Source: Rhizobium herbae (GTDB lineage: Bacteria; Pseudomonadota; Alphaproteobacteria; Rhizobiales; Rhizobiaceae). From it: a stretch of DNA of 64,000 nt. The stretch lies in contig NZ_JAEUAO010000001.1 of NCBI RefSeq assembly GCF_019511375.1, positions 744,001 through 808,000 of the forward strand, written 5' to 3'. Of the stretch, positions 1 to 9,857 are shown piece after piece; the stretch's first letter is position 1, and every line of letters starts with the position of its first letter. The position numbers and the translations under genes were made by a program. Under the pieces are notes generated by a model. The model saw only the letters and a program-made list of their open reading frames with translations, was not told the DNA's origin and did no database searches.

Positions 1-356
1 GCAGGCCAAACGGGCAGCGATTGCCGCATGTTCCAACCATTCCTACGGTTGCGAGGTGATCCGCTGGCAGTGTTCAGGTGCATACTGACAAGTCCGCGGT
101 CCTGGCCGCGAGCGTCCTGGCGGACGGGCTGTAAAGGTTCCGCAAGGCACCGCAGCGCCGTCTGTACCTTGGCACCCGCTCGTAGCGATCGCCAAGCTCT
201 CCTCATTACCCGCGTTGAACGAAGCACTTGGTCTTGTTCCTCGGGCGACGTCTTCAAGCGACATATCTGGGTGGTTTCCGTCGTCACCGTCTAAACCTGT
301 TGATGACATTGGAAATATCTGCAAATCGTGAGTGGACGCAGGGGCCGGGGGAATCG
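1..356. other. no supported gene
   Basis: No open frame here has convincing protein character on either strand. The frame of the downstream channel gene stays open back to position 228, but the extra residues are arginine-rich and unlike a membrane-protein start. The upstream neighbour lies outside the window. The stretch probably holds the promoter of the channel gene, but no clear -35/-10 pair was found. Confidence 0.5.
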
Positions 357-2258
357 ATGAAACAGGGTACGCCATGGGGCGCGCGGCTGCGCTATGAGTT
401 CGACAAGAGCATGGCCGCGGGACCGATCGCGCTGATCGGCTGGCTGGCGGTCATTTCACTCATCGTCATTGTCGTCGCGGGCGCCTTTCTCGCTCTCACG
501 CGGATTGCGCCGGAAGGCGGCCAGCCGGTGAGCTTCGTTGAAGGTGCCTGGGAATCGCTGATGCGCACGATGGATGCCGGAACGATGGGCGGCGACGTCG
601 GCTGGAGTTTCCGCGGCGTTTCGCTGTTCGTGACGATCACCGGCATCTTCGTCTTCTCGGCCTTGATCGGCGTGCTCAGTTCCGGCCTGGAAAACAAGCT
701 CGAGGAGCTGCGCAAAGGGCGCTCCCAGGTGCTGGAAAACGACCACACCATCATCCTCAACTGGTCGCCGTCGATCTTCGACGTCATCTGCGAGCTCATC
801 ATCGCCAACACCAGTCGCCGCAAGCCGCGTATCGTCATCATGGCCAACAAGGACAAGGTGGAGATGGAGGACGAGATCGCCGCGAAGGTGATTGACCTGA
901 AGAACACCCGGATCATTTGCCGCAGCGGCGACCCGACCGACCTCTACGACCTCAGCATCGTCAATCCGCAGACATCGCGTTCCGTCATCGTGCTGTCGCC
1001 AGAGGGCGACGATCCGGATTCGCAGGTAATCAAGAGCGTTCTTGCGCTCGTCAATGACCCGCACCGCCGGTCAACCCCCTACCAGATCGCTGCGGAGATT
1101 CGCGACAGCAGGAACGCTGATGTTGCCCGCATCGTCGGCGGCAGCGAGTTGCAGCTCATTCTGGCCGACGACCTGATTTCGCGTATCGTCGTCCATTCCA
1201 GCCGCCAGTCGGGCCTGAGCGCCGTCTATTCCGAACTGCTCGATTTCGACGGCTGCGAGATCTACACGCTGGAACAGCCCGACATCACCGGCAAGAGTTT
1301 CGCCTCCGCCGTCATGGCCTACGAAACCTCGACGTTGATCGGGCTTTGCGACGAAGAGGGCAAGCTGCATCTCAATCCGCCGCCGGGCCGCGTCTTCAAA
1401 CAGGGCGAGCGCGCCGTCATCATCGCCGAGGACGATGCCGCAATCAAAACCGCAAGCAATAAAATCCGTATCGAGAAGGAGGCCATCCTGCCCGCGGTAG
1501 CACGCGATCCGAGACCGGAGCGGACTCTGCTTCTCGGCTGGAACCGGCGCGGGCCGATCATCACCTTCGAACTCTCCCGCTATGTCGCCCCCGGGTCGCT
1601 CCTGACGATCGCAGCCGATACGCCGGAACTGGAGGACGACATCAAGGCGCTCAAGGTCTCCAGCGACAACATGGCCGTCGACTACCGCGTCATCGATACG
1701 AGCAACCGCGCCGAGCTCGATGCGCTCGATATTCCCGGTTACGACCATGTGCTCGTTCTCGGCTACAGCGACCACATGGCGCCCCAGCCCGCCGATACCC
1801 GCACGCTGGTGACGCTGCTGCAGTTGCGCAAGATCGCCGAACAGGCGGGTCGGCACATCAGCGTCGTCAGCGAGATGACCGACGTGCGCAATCGGGAGCT
1901 GGCGGAAGTGACCCGCGCCGACGATTTCGTCGTCAGCAACAAGCTGGTCAGCATGATGCTGGCGCAGGCTTCCGAGAACGCATCGATGGCGGCGATCTTC
2001 GATGAACTGCTCGACGAGGACGGATCGGAAATCTACATGCGCCCGGTCAGCGACTACGTGGCGATCGGTGAACCGGTGACCTTCTACACGATCTCACTGG
2101 CGGCCCTGCGCCGCGGTGAGGTCGCCCTCGGCTATCGTCGCCAGCGCGACGACGATCCGGATCTGCGCAGGCTCGGCGGCGTCACGGTCAATCCCTCGAA
2201 GTCGGAAAGACTGCTCTACAGCGAGACAGACCGCGTCATCGTCCTTGCCAGGAACTAG
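357..2258 (+). CDS. CASTOR/POLLUX-like ion channel with tandem RCK-type domains
   Basis: Predicted inner-membrane ion channel of 633 residues, related to the CASTOR/POLLUX family known from plant symbiosis signalling and to TrkA/RCK-gated bacterial channels. A hydrophobic segment at about residues 20-48 is followed by a pore-like loop near 60-80 and a second hydrophobic segment near 83-107. The long cytoplasmic remainder has two Rossmann-like RCK modules, one starting near ENDHTIILNW and one near TLLLGWNRRG around residue 385. The ATG at 357 is preferred because a G-rich ribosome site (GGGGG, seven bases upstream) precedes it. An ATG at 303 is in frame but lacks this signal. The family is clear; ion selectivity and ligand cannot be read from sequence. 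Confidence 0.8.
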   Translation: MKQGTPWGARLRYEFDKSMAAGPIALIGWLAVISLIVIVVAGAFLALTRIAPEGGQPVSFVEGAWESLMRTMDAGTMGGDVGWSFRGVSLFVTITGIFVFSALIGVLSSGLENKLEELRKGRSQVLENDHTIILNWSPSIFDVICELIIANTSRRKPRIVIMANKDKVEMEDEIAAKVIDLKNTRIICRSGDPTDLYDLSIVNPQTSRSVIVLSPEGDDPDSQVIKSVLALVNDPHRRSTPYQIAAEIRDSRNADVARIVGGSELQLILADDLISRIVVHSSRQSGLSAVYSELLDFDGCEIYTLEQPDITGKSFASAVMAYETSTLIGLCDEEGKLHLNPPPGRVFKQGERAVIIAEDDAAIKTASNKIRIEKEAILPAVARDPRPERTLLLGWNRRGPIITFELSRYVAPGSLLTIAADTPELEDDIKALKVSSDNMAVDYRVIDTSNRAELDALDIPGYDHVLVLGYSDHMAPQPADTRTLVTLLQLRKIAEQAGRHISVVSEMTDVRNRELAEVTRADDFVVSNKLVSMMLAQASENASMAAIFDELLDEDGSEIYMRPVSDYVAIGEPVTFYTISLAALRRGEVALGYRRQRDDDPDLRRLGGVTVNPSKSERLLYSETDRVIVLARN

Positions 2259-2370
2259 GCAACAAGGACAAGAGAAGGCGAAGGCTTTTCGCCGCGACGG
2301 TCCTTTCCTTTTCACCGAACGGCCCTAGATTTGCCGCGTCTGCATTCTGACCGTCGATTGGAAAATCATC

Positions 2371-3420
2371 ATGGACTATCGTGTTCTCGGCCGCTCCGGC
2401 CTCAAGGTTTCGACACTGACCGTGGGCACCATGACCTTCGGCGGCAAAGGCTGGGCGAAGACCGTGGGCGATCTCGGCGTCAACGACGCGCGCAGGCTCG
2501 TCGATCTCTGCCTCGATGCCGGCGTCAACCTGATCGATACGGCCGATGTCTATTCGCAAGGGGTGTCGGAAGACATTATCGGCGAAATCACCGGCGGTAA
2601 GCGCAAGAACGGCGTGCTGATCGCAACCAAGGCCCGGTTCCCGATGGGCGACGGACCGAACGACGCCGGCTCCTCGCGACACCATCTGATCCGCGCCTGC
2701 GAGGCAAGCCTGAAACGCCTGAAGACGGACGTCATCGACCTCTACCAGCTGCACGAATGGGACGGCCAGACGCCGCTTGAGGAAACCATGGAAGCGCTCG
2801 ACATGCTCGTGCGCCAGGGCAAGGTCCGCTATATCGGCTGCTCGAATTTCTCCGGCTGGCACATCATGAAGGCGCTTGGCGTCAGCGCCGCCGATCACCG
2901 CCAGCGCTTCGTCAGCCAGCAGATCCATTACACGCTCGAATCCCGCGACGCCGAATATGAACTGCTGCCGATCTCGATCGACCAGGGGCTCGGCGTGCTC
3001 GTCTGGAGCCCGCTGGCAGGCGGCCTCCTTTCCGGCAAGCACCGGCGCAACAAGACGGCGGCAGGGTCGCGGCAACTGGCCGGGTGGGACGAGCCGCCAA
3101 TCCGCGACGAGGACCGCCTCTGGGCCATCGTCGATGCTCTCGTTGACATTGCAGAAAATCGCAGCGTCTCCGCCGCGCAGATCGCTCTCGCCTGGCTGAT
3201 CGGCCGCAAGGCCGTCACCTCCGTCATCATCGGCGGCCGCACCGAAGCCCAGTTCAGGGACAACCTCGCCAGCGCCGACCTCGTGCTCAGCGACGAAGAA
3301 CGCCAGCGCCTCGACGCGGTCAGCGCCCCGCCCGTGCTCTACCCTTACTGGCACCAGCTGCGCACCGCCAAGGATCGGCTGGGCGACGCAGATTTATCGC
3401 TGCTGGGGCCGCACGTATAA
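2371..3420 (+). CDS. aldo/keto reductase
   Basis: NADPH-dependent carbonyl reductase of the aldo/keto reductase superfamily, 349 residues, expected to be a cytosolic TIM barrel. The catalytic tetrad is visible: Asp56 and Tyr61 in DTADVY, Lys87 in IATKARF and His128 in LYQLHEW. The phrase YIGCSNFSGW is typical of the family. The gene stands alone, 112 bases after the channel gene and in the same direction, with no obvious regulator. Substrate unknown; many members reduce sugar-derived or detoxification aldehydes. Confidence 0.9.
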   Translation: MDYRVLGRSGLKVSTLTVGTMTFGGKGWAKTVGDLGVNDARRLVDLCLDAGVNLIDTADVYSQGVSEDIIGEITGGKRKNGVLIATKARFPMGDGPNDAGSSRHHLIRACEASLKRLKTDVIDLYQLHEWDGQTPLEETMEALDMLVRQGKVRYIGCSNFSGWHIMKALGVSAADHRQRFVSQQIHYTLESRDAEYELLPISIDQGLGVLVWSPLAGGLLSGKHRRNKTAAGSRQLAGWDEPPIRDEDRLWAIVDALVDIAENRSVSAAQIALAWLIGRKAVTSVIIGGRTEAQFRDNLASADLVLSDEERQRLDAVSAPPVLYPYWHQLRTAKDRLGDADLSLLGPHV

Positions 3421-3436
3421 TGCCTATTGTTCAGCT

Positions 3437-3835
3437 TCAAAGGGATTGAGCACTTTCACCGGGAAATGCCCGAAATCCCTGACCATTGCGGGTGACGATG
3501 ATCAAGCCATGAACAGTCGCGGTTGCGGCGATCATGGCTTCTGCAACGAGATGCGACGGGCGCCGGTGCATAAGCTTCGCCCATTGGATCATGCATTGCC
3601 CGTCGAGCGGCAAAACGCTCATGCTTTGCATCAGCTGGCCAAGCCACACCTCGATCATCCGGGCGCGCGCGATGTCCTGTTTTTGCGCGGCTTCAATTCC
3701 CTGCTGGATTTCACCGATGGTAATTGCCGAAATCGCAAGCATTCGCTCGTCCGTTGCGGCGATCCAAGCGAGAACAGCGCCGCGCGGCCGGGGCCGCCTC
3801 AGCTCGGAAACGACACCGGTATCGAGACGATACAT
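3437..3835 (-). CDS. PIN-domain (VapC-like) toxin
   Basis: Predicted PIN-domain ribonuclease toxin of 132 residues, second gene of a toxin-antitoxin pair. The start MYRLDTGVVSELRR, the ITIGEI motif and the IIVTRN end match the family. Acidic residues Asp5, Glu11 and Glu42 are present. The third position, usually Asp in D-x-LIAAxA, reads Glu99 (VAEAMIAATA). The last, usually the Asp of TRNxxDF, is Gly120 in TRNGQGF. Catalytic competence is therefore in doubt. ATG 3835 lies two bases after the antitoxin stop codon, so translation is probably coupled. An upstream in-frame start would add ten residues and overlap the antitoxin. Confidence 0.85.
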   Translation of the reverse strand: MYRLDTGVVSELRRPRPRGAVLAWIAATDERMLAISAITIGEIQQGIEAAQKQDIARARMIEVWLGQLMQSMSVLPLDGQCMIQWAKLMHRRPSHLVAEAMIAATATVHGLIIVTRNGQGFRAFPGESAQSL

Positions 3836-3837
3836 GC

Positions 3838-4095
3838 CTATTCTTCCATCGAGAGCGACCGCCATGCCCAGTCGCTACGCGAAGGAATGTCGAGCTCGAA
3901 ACGTGGCTCGTCGGCGAGCAAGACATCCTTCACGCTTGGCTTTGCCCGTTTGTTGAGATCGTTCCATTCTTGAAGCGGAACGAGGACCGCTTTCGCCTCG
4001 CCTCGTCGTGAAACGACCTGCGGTCCTTCCGTCAAACACGTCCTCAGAAATTCGCTGAAATGAGCTTTCGCGTCCTGAACCTGCCATTCGCGCAC
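3838..4095 (-). CDS. Phd/YefM-type antitoxin
   Basis: Predicted antitoxin of 85 residues that should bind DNA through its N-terminus and neutralise the PIN toxin through its C-terminus. The opening REWQVQDAKAHFSEFL and the following PQVVSRRGEAKAVLVPLQEW are typical of Phd/YefM proteins. The start is taken as GTG at 4095: it has a GGAG six bases upstream and gives the usual N-terminus, while the ATG at 4131 adds twelve unlikely residues. Antitoxin-first order and the two-base gap to the toxin support one operon, probably autoregulated by the antitoxin. Confidence 0.85.
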   Translation of the reverse strand: MREWQVQDAKAHFSEFLRTCLTEGPQVVSRRGEAKAVLVPLQEWNDLNKRAKPSVKDVLLADEPRFELDIPSRSDWAWRSLSMEE

Positions 4096-4127
4096 TGATT
4101 TGCTCCATGCAATGCAACCGGGGCACT

Positions 4128-4544
4128 TCAAATCGTCGTAAGCAGCAGGCTCGTCTCGGATTTCGACACGCCGTCCATTGCCCGGATATGACGCAGCACG
4201 CGGTCGAACTCTGCCAGATTCTCCGTCTGGATCTCGGCAACCAGGTCCCAGGCGCCGTTGGTCGTATGCAGCGCGCGAATTTCCGGGATACCGCGCAGCA
4301 TCTTGATCGCCGATACCGTCTTCTGGCCGGTGATCTCTATCAGCATAACCGCACGGACCGCGTTCGGATCCTCCGCCGCCGCGATCCGCACCGTGAATCC
4401 GGCGATGATGCCCTCGGCGGTCAGCCGATCGATTCGGTTCTGTACCGTTCCGCGCGAAATTTTAAGCAGTTCCGCCAGCTTCGAGATCGAAGCGCGGCCA
4501 TCCGTTCTGAGAATTGCCAGCAAACGCCGGTCGATCGTGTCCAT
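4128..4544 (-). CDS. Lrp/AsnC-family transcriptional regulator
   Basis: Feast/famine regulator of 138 residues. The N-terminal helix-turn-helix (DRRLLAILRTDGRASISKLA, then SRGTVQNRIDRL) is followed by a C-terminal RAM effector-binding domain (residues about 65-135, with VAEIQTENLAEFDRVL). An AGGAGG site lies just upstream of ATG 4544. It is divergent from the RocB-like peptidase gene 161 bases away and so is the natural candidate to control it in response to an amino acid. Effector unknown. Confidence 0.9.
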   Translation of the reverse strand: MDTIDRRLLAILRTDGRASISKLAELLKISRGTVQNRIDRLTAEGIIAGFTVRIAAAEDPNAVRAVMLIEITGQKTVSAIKMLRGIPEIRALHTTNGAWDLVAEIQTENLAEFDRVLRHIRAMDGVSKSETSLLLTTI

Positions 4545-4705
4545 GAGCCCCGCCTCCTATCAATTCGCCAAATTACCTGTCATTTTGGCAGAAATCTCAA
4601 ACAAATTTCCATAAAGTTGCCATTTCGCTTTATCGGTCGGCCGCCTAGTCTCGTCAGCAGCCTCATCAATGCGGCCGCCCCAGCAGTTTCCGGAGGATTG
4701 ATCCG

Positions 4706-6367
4706 ATGCCATCCAGCCGCCCCTCCCATCCGCGGTCGCGCGCCGGCGAATTGTCCATTGAAATGACCCGCTGGCCGAGCGTGACGGAGAGCGATGACGA
4801 GGCCACCTTTTCCGGACGGCTGATGGCGCTGCTGGGCGGCACCCCCTATTTCCGAAGGCATCCGGAGCAACTGCTGGCCCTGGACAGCCATGGCAAACCG
4901 GCCCGGCAGAATGTGCTGGCGCTGGTGCGCGGCAAAGGCCGCCGCTGCGTCGTGCTGGCGGGACATTTCGACACCGTGTCGATCGCCAACTACGGCGCGC
5001 TTGCCGCGCTTGCCTGCGAGCCTGAAGCGCTCACCAATGCCCTGATCGCGGAATTATCGAACAAGGCACGCAACCCGGCGGAAGACAAGGCATTCACCGA
5101 CCTCTCGAGCGGCGATTTCCTCGCCGGTCGCGGCCTGCTCGACATGAAAAGCGGGCTGGCCGCCGGCATCGCCGCACTTGAGCGTTTCGCTGAACGAGAT
5201 GAACCGCCCGGCAACCTGTTGTTTGTCGCCACACCGGACGAGGAAAACCGGTCGCGCGGGATGCGCGCGTTCCGGGACGCCCTGCCCGCCTTCGCGGAAA
5301 AATTCGATCTCGACATCGTCGGCGGCATCAATCTGGACGCCAGCGGTGACGATGGCGACGGCGAGGAAGGTCGCGCCGTCTATCTGGGCTCTGTCGGCAA
5401 GTTCTCGCCCTTTGCCTTCGTCGCAGGCCGCCCGACCCATGCCGGCTATGCTTTCGACGGCGTCAGCGCGCATCTGATCGGCGCCGAAATCATGCGCGCC
5501 ACGGAATTCAACAGCGCCCTTTGCGACGAGGCCCACGGCGAGCTTTCCCCGGCACCGGTCTGCCTGGAGGCAAGGGACGTGCGCCACGGCTACGAAGTCA
5601 CCACGCCCGGCCACGTCTGGCTCTCGTTCAACTGGCTGACCCACCGGCGCACGCCGGCAGACGTGCTCGGCGAATTCCGCGCACTCGTCGGTGCCGCCAT
5701 GCAAACGGCACTCGATACGCAGGCACGCAATGCAAAGAGCTTCTTTGACCGGCAAGGCACCGGCCACGCCAGGCCGCACGAGGGGCGGGTGCTCACCTAC
5801 GCCGAACTGCACGAACTGGCCGTCGCTCACGGCAGGCAGGCTGCGGCCGATCGGCTCGACGCGCTCGATCGATCCCTGTCAGGCGGAGAAGACCCGCTGT
5901 CGACAACCCGCCAGATCGTCGCGGCGACGCTGACGGAAGCCGGCCTCGAAGGACCGTTGGTGATTATCGGCTTCTCCACCCTGCACTATCCGCGCGTCCA
6001 TCTGGACGGCGCCGGAACCGAAGGCCGCATTTTCGAGCGGAACGTGATTTCCGCCGCCGAAAAATGCGCGGCACGGCATGGGACAGGCATCAAGGCAAAG
6101 CAGTTCTTCGCCGGCATCTCCGACATGAGCTTCTTCGGACACCGTCCCGCCACCGAACAGACGCAGATTCTGTCCAGCAACACGCCGTGCTCGGCCTTCA
6201 TCGACAGGGCACCGGACGGAGTTCTGTCCTATCCGGTGGTCAATATCGGCCCATGGGGCCGCGACTATCATCAGAAATGGGAGCGCGTCCACATGCCCTA
6301 TGCATTCGACGTGCTCCCGGATTTGGTTTTCGAGACGGCCGTCGCCTGCCTCGAAGATGAGAGTTAG
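4706..6367 (+). CDS. M20-family metallopeptidase, RocB-like
   Basis: Zinc-dependent M20/M25/M40 hydrolase of 553 residues resembling RocB, the arginine-utilisation protein of Bacillus. Metal and catalytic residues visible are His87 and Asp89 in GHFDTV, Asp146 in GRGLLDMKSG and the Glu pair 179-180 in ATPDEEN. RocB-type members are longer than ordinary M20 peptidases, and this one fits. A GGAGG site lies nine bases before ATG 4706. The stop overlaps the stop of the facing aminotransferase gene by four bases. With the divergent Lrp regulator and the aminotransferase it looks like an amino-acid or peptide catabolism module; the substrate is an inference. Confidence 0.85.
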   Translation: MPSSRPSHPRSRAGELSIEMTRWPSVTESDDEATFSGRLMALLGGTPYFRRHPEQLLALDSHGKPARQNVLALVRGKGRRCVVLAGHFDTVSIANYGALAALACEPEALTNALIAELSNKARNPAEDKAFTDLSSGDFLAGRGLLDMKSGLAAGIAALERFAERDEPPGNLLFVATPDEENRSRGMRAFRDALPAFAEKFDLDIVGGINLDASGDDGDGEEGRAVYLGSVGKFSPFAFVAGRPTHAGYAFDGVSAHLIGAEIMRATEFNSALCDEAHGELSPAPVCLEARDVRHGYEVTTPGHVWLSFNWLTHRRTPADVLGEFRALVGAAMQTALDTQARNAKSFFDRQGTGHARPHEGRVLTYAELHELAVAHGRQAAADRLDALDRSLSGGEDPLSTTRQIVAATLTEAGLEGPLVIIGFSTLHYPRVHLDGAGTEGRIFERNVISAAEKCAARHGTGIKAKQFFAGISDMSFFGHRPATEQTQILSSNTPCSAFIDRAPDGVLSYPVVNIGPWGRDYHQKWERVHMPYAFDVLPDLVFETAVACLEDES

Positions 6368-7587
6368 GCGGCCAGCGCCTCCTTGCCGATCAGCCCGCCG
6401 AGGCGGGAAATCCCCTCCTCGATCATCGCCTCGTCGGCGCAGGAGAAGCTGACGCGGCAGGTGTTGGCGCCGGAACCATCGGCAAAGAAGGCCTTGCCAG
6501 GCACGAAGGCGACCTTGGCCGTCACCAGCGATTTGGCGAGCAGTTCGGCACCATCCATGCCGGCCGGCAAGGTCAGCCACACAAACATGCCCCCTTCCGG
6601 CACCGTCCAGCTCACGTCCGCCGGCATGTATTTGGCGAGAGCCGCAAGCATGGCATCGCGCCGCTTGCTATAGACGGCCTTGAGCTTGGCGACCTGCTTG
6701 TCGAAGCCACGCTCGGCAACGTGGCAGATCGCCATCTGGTTGACGGTCGAGGAATGCAGGTCGGCCGCCTGCTTCATCAGCACCAGCTTGCGGATGACGG
6801 TGTTGGAAGCACAGACCCAGCCGACGCGCAGGCCAGGAGCCAGCGTCTTGGAGAAACTGCCGCAATAGATCGTCCGGGCGTCGTTGATCGATCCCTTGCG
6901 GGCGATCTCGAGCGAGAGAATCGGCGGAACGGCCTCGCCGTCGTAACGCAGCGACTGGTAGGCCGCGTCCTCGATGAGAGCGATATCGAGTTCTTCGGCA
7001 AGCGCCAGCGCCTTTTCGCGCGCGGCAAGGTCGAGCGTCTCGCCGGTCGGGTTGGCGAACTCGGCCGACATATAGGCGAATTTCACCCGGCCGCCTGCCT
7101 CGGTGGCCGCGTCGCGGTAGGCCTGCGGCGTGCGATTGCCGGAAGGTGACAATTGGTCGTAGGTCGGCTCATAGGCGTTGAAAGCCTGCAGCGCGCCGAG
7201 ATAGGTCGGCCAGGTCACAAGAGCCGTATCGTTCGGCGACAGGAAAAGCTTTCCGAGATAGTCGAGCGCCTGCTGCGAGCCCGAGGTGATCAGGATGTTT
7301 TCCGCCTCGCAGGGAATGCCGATGGCGGCCATGCGGCCAGCAAGCCACTGGCGCAACGGCAGGTAGCCTTCACTTACCGAATATTGCAAGGCAGCACTGA
7401 CGGCCGGCCCGCCGAAGATGTCGGCATAGGCAGCCTTGAAGTCCTCGTCCGGAAACAGCGCCGGGTCGGGAATACCGCCGGCGAAGGAGATGATGTCCGG
7501 CCGGTCAAGCAGTTTCAGAAGTTCGCGGATTTCCGAAGCGCGCATCCGCGAGGACCGCGTCGCGAATATCTTTTCCCAATCGAGCAT
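6364..7587 (-). CDS. PLP-dependent class I/II aminotransferase
   Basis: Fold-type I aminotransferase of 407 residues, closest in character to 2-aminoadipate / multisubstrate aminotransferases (LysN-like). The opening SFAGGIPDPALFP, the NPTG motif (residues 179-182) and the PLP lysine Lys247 in SFSKTLAPGLRVGW are all present. It converges on the RocB-like gene with a four-base tail-to-tail overlap. It probably transfers the amino group of the same amino acid handled by that module; substrate not determinable by eye. Confidence 0.9.
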   Translation of the reverse strand: MLDWEKIFATRSSRMRASEIRELLKLLDRPDIISFAGGIPDPALFPDEDFKAAYADIFGGPAVSAALQYSVSEGYLPLRQWLAGRMAAIGIPCEAENILITSGSQQALDYLGKLFLSPNDTALVTWPTYLGALQAFNAYEPTYDQLSPSGNRTPQAYRDAATEAGGRVKFAYMSAEFANPTGETLDLAAREKALALAEELDIALIEDAAYQSLRYDGEAVPPILSLEIARKGSINDARTIYCGSFSKTLAPGLRVGWVCASNTVIRKLVLMKQAADLHSSTVNQMAICHVAERGFDKQVAKLKAVYSKRRDAMLAALAKYMPADVSWTVPEGGMFVWLTLPAGMDGAELLAKSLVTAKVAFVPGKAFFADGSGANTCRVSFSCADEAMIEEGISRLGGLIGKEALAA

Positions 7588-7851
7588 GGAGTTTCCTCAG
7601 ATTATGATTTTGCCGGAGCACAACACAGCCGGCCTATTAAGTCAATAATGCTGACCTATATTTCGATGAGGAAGCAGTTTTTCTCTGCTTGAGCGGCGGA
7701 TGGCCGACAGAAATAGTCGACGGGGTTGGGCAGCCGATCTGCAATGCGTGAGGGGGTGCGGCCAAACTGCGATGCTCGCCTGGACGGGCGCGCGACCTGA
7801 TCGCGCCAAGGCGCCTGCGGTATCGGAACCGGCTCGGTTCCGGAAGACGAA

Positions 7852-7953
7852 TCAGGCCTCGTGGTGCCCGGACATGCTGAGCGCCAGCAGCAAGACGATG
7901 GCGCCGAGGATCAAGGCGTCGAACAATGCGAAATGGTAGAAGAAGGTTTCCAT
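7852..7953 (-). CDS. 33-residue membrane peptide
   Basis: Small open frame encoding a 33-residue peptide that begins METFFYHFALFDALILGAIV, continues with a leucine-rich stretch and ends SMSGHHEA. It would form one transmembrane helix (about residues 9-27) with a short histidine-containing tail. A perfect AGGAGG lies eight bases before the ATG, the strongest ribosome site in this neighbourhood. It lies between the ilvC terminator and the aminotransferase, on the same strand as both. I do not recognise the family. Single-helix peptides of this size often bind larger membrane complexes, but no function can be assigned. Confidence 0.6.
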   Translation of the reverse strand: METFFYHFALFDALILGAIVLLLALSMSGHHEA

Positions 7954-8035
7954 CACAGTATCCTCCTGCCGGACAGAATACTGCAGAATCCGAAATGTTC
8001 CAAACATTGCGCATCAACGGTCGACGGCAAATGGA

Positions 8036-8061
8036 AACGCCGGAGATTTCTCTCCGGCGTT
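8036..8061 (-). terminator. hairpin downstream of ilvC
   Basis: Perfect 11-base stem (AACGCCGGAGA / TCTCCGGCGTT) with a four-base loop, 45 bases beyond the ilvC stop on the ilvC strand. The following T-run is weak (TTCCATTTG). Likely the ilvC transcription terminator. Confidence 0.65.
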
Positions 8062-8106
8062 CAGTATAGAGCAGGCGCAACAGATTATGTTGCTTTGCAG
8101 CAAAGA

Positions 8107-9153
<1,047 letters not shown>

Positions 9154-9173
9154 TTAAAGTCTTCCGGCCGCCC

Positions 9174-9824
9174 TTAAGGCTCGACCGAACCCTTTTCACG
9201 GCCATAGAGGCGAAGGAAGGCCGAAACCGCCCGCTCCGCTCTGCGTCCGAAATCCTTGGCCATGCGGCCGCTATCCTCGCCGAGCAGCATGCGCAGGTGC
9301 AGGTCTGAAACGATCAGCCCGTAGAGCGTATCATAGGCCTCGTCCCGATCGTCGAACGCAAGCAACCCGGCATTGCGCCCGGCTTCCAGCAACGCCCCCG
9401 CCCGCTTGCCGACCTGCCGCCGGCCGCGTTCCTGCAGCATCGATCCAAGCTTGGAGCCTTCCCGGCTCGCCTGCCCGATGGCCAGCCGGTTCAGCGCCAA
9501 AGACACGTCGCCCGCCAGCACCTCCAGAAGGTCGCGCGCGAAGAGAACCAGATGCTCCCGCAAGGTATCTGCCGTCAATGCCTCGGCGTTGTCTTCGAAC
9601 GTGCGGACCTTGCTTGCCTGGTAGCCGATCATCGCCGAAAGCAAACCGTCGCGATCGCCGAACCATTTGTAGAGGCTTTCCTTCGAGCAGTTGGCGGCCC
9701 GCGCCACGCCAGCCGTCGTCAAGGCTTTCTCGCCGCCATCGACAAGCAGCCGCAACGCGCTGTCCAGAACGGCGTTCTGGCGCGGCGAATAATCCGGCTG
9801 ATGCGGGTGGGCGGCAAGCTGCAA
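9174..9824 (-). CDS. TetR-family transcriptional regulator
   Basis: TetR/AcrR-type repressor of about 216 residues with an N-terminal helix-turn-helix (ALTTAGVARAANCSKESLY, then KWFGDRDGLLSAMI) and a helical ligand domain. The start is uncertain. The frame is open upstream to TTG 9878, but that stretch contains a perfect 14-base palindrome that looks like the gene's own operator. GTG 9842 lies next to the palindrome without a ribosome site. TTG 9824 has GGAG eight bases upstream and is preferred. The gene sits 47 bases upstream of ilvC on the same strand, so read-through into ilvC is possible. Confidence 0.8.
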   Translation of the reverse strand: MQLAAHPHQPDYSPRQNAVLDSALRLLVDGGEKALTTAGVARAANCSKESLYKWFGDRDGLLSAMIGYQASKVRTFEDNAEALTADTLREHLVLFARDLLEVLAGDVSLALNRLAIGQASREGSKLGSMLQERGRRQVGKRAGALLEAGRNAGLLAFDDRDEAYDTLYGLIVSDLHLRMLLGEDSGRMAKDFGRRAERAVSAFLRLYGREKGSVEP

Positions 9825-9843
9825 AAATCCATCTCCATTCACA

Positions 9844-9857
9844 GTACCGTACGGTAC
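9844..9857. promoter_or_regulatory. palindromic operator of the TetR gene
   Basis: GTACCGTACGGTAC is a perfect 14-base palindrome lying just upstream of the probable translation start of the TetR regulator. Dyads of this form are typical TetR-family operators, and its position suggests autorepression. Confidence 0.6.

Noticed and set aside
2236..3354. 372-codon frame antisense to the first aldo/keto reductase
   Set aside because: Composition is that of an antisense GC-rich frame, with no family-like segment; the sense strand has an intact catalytic tetrad.
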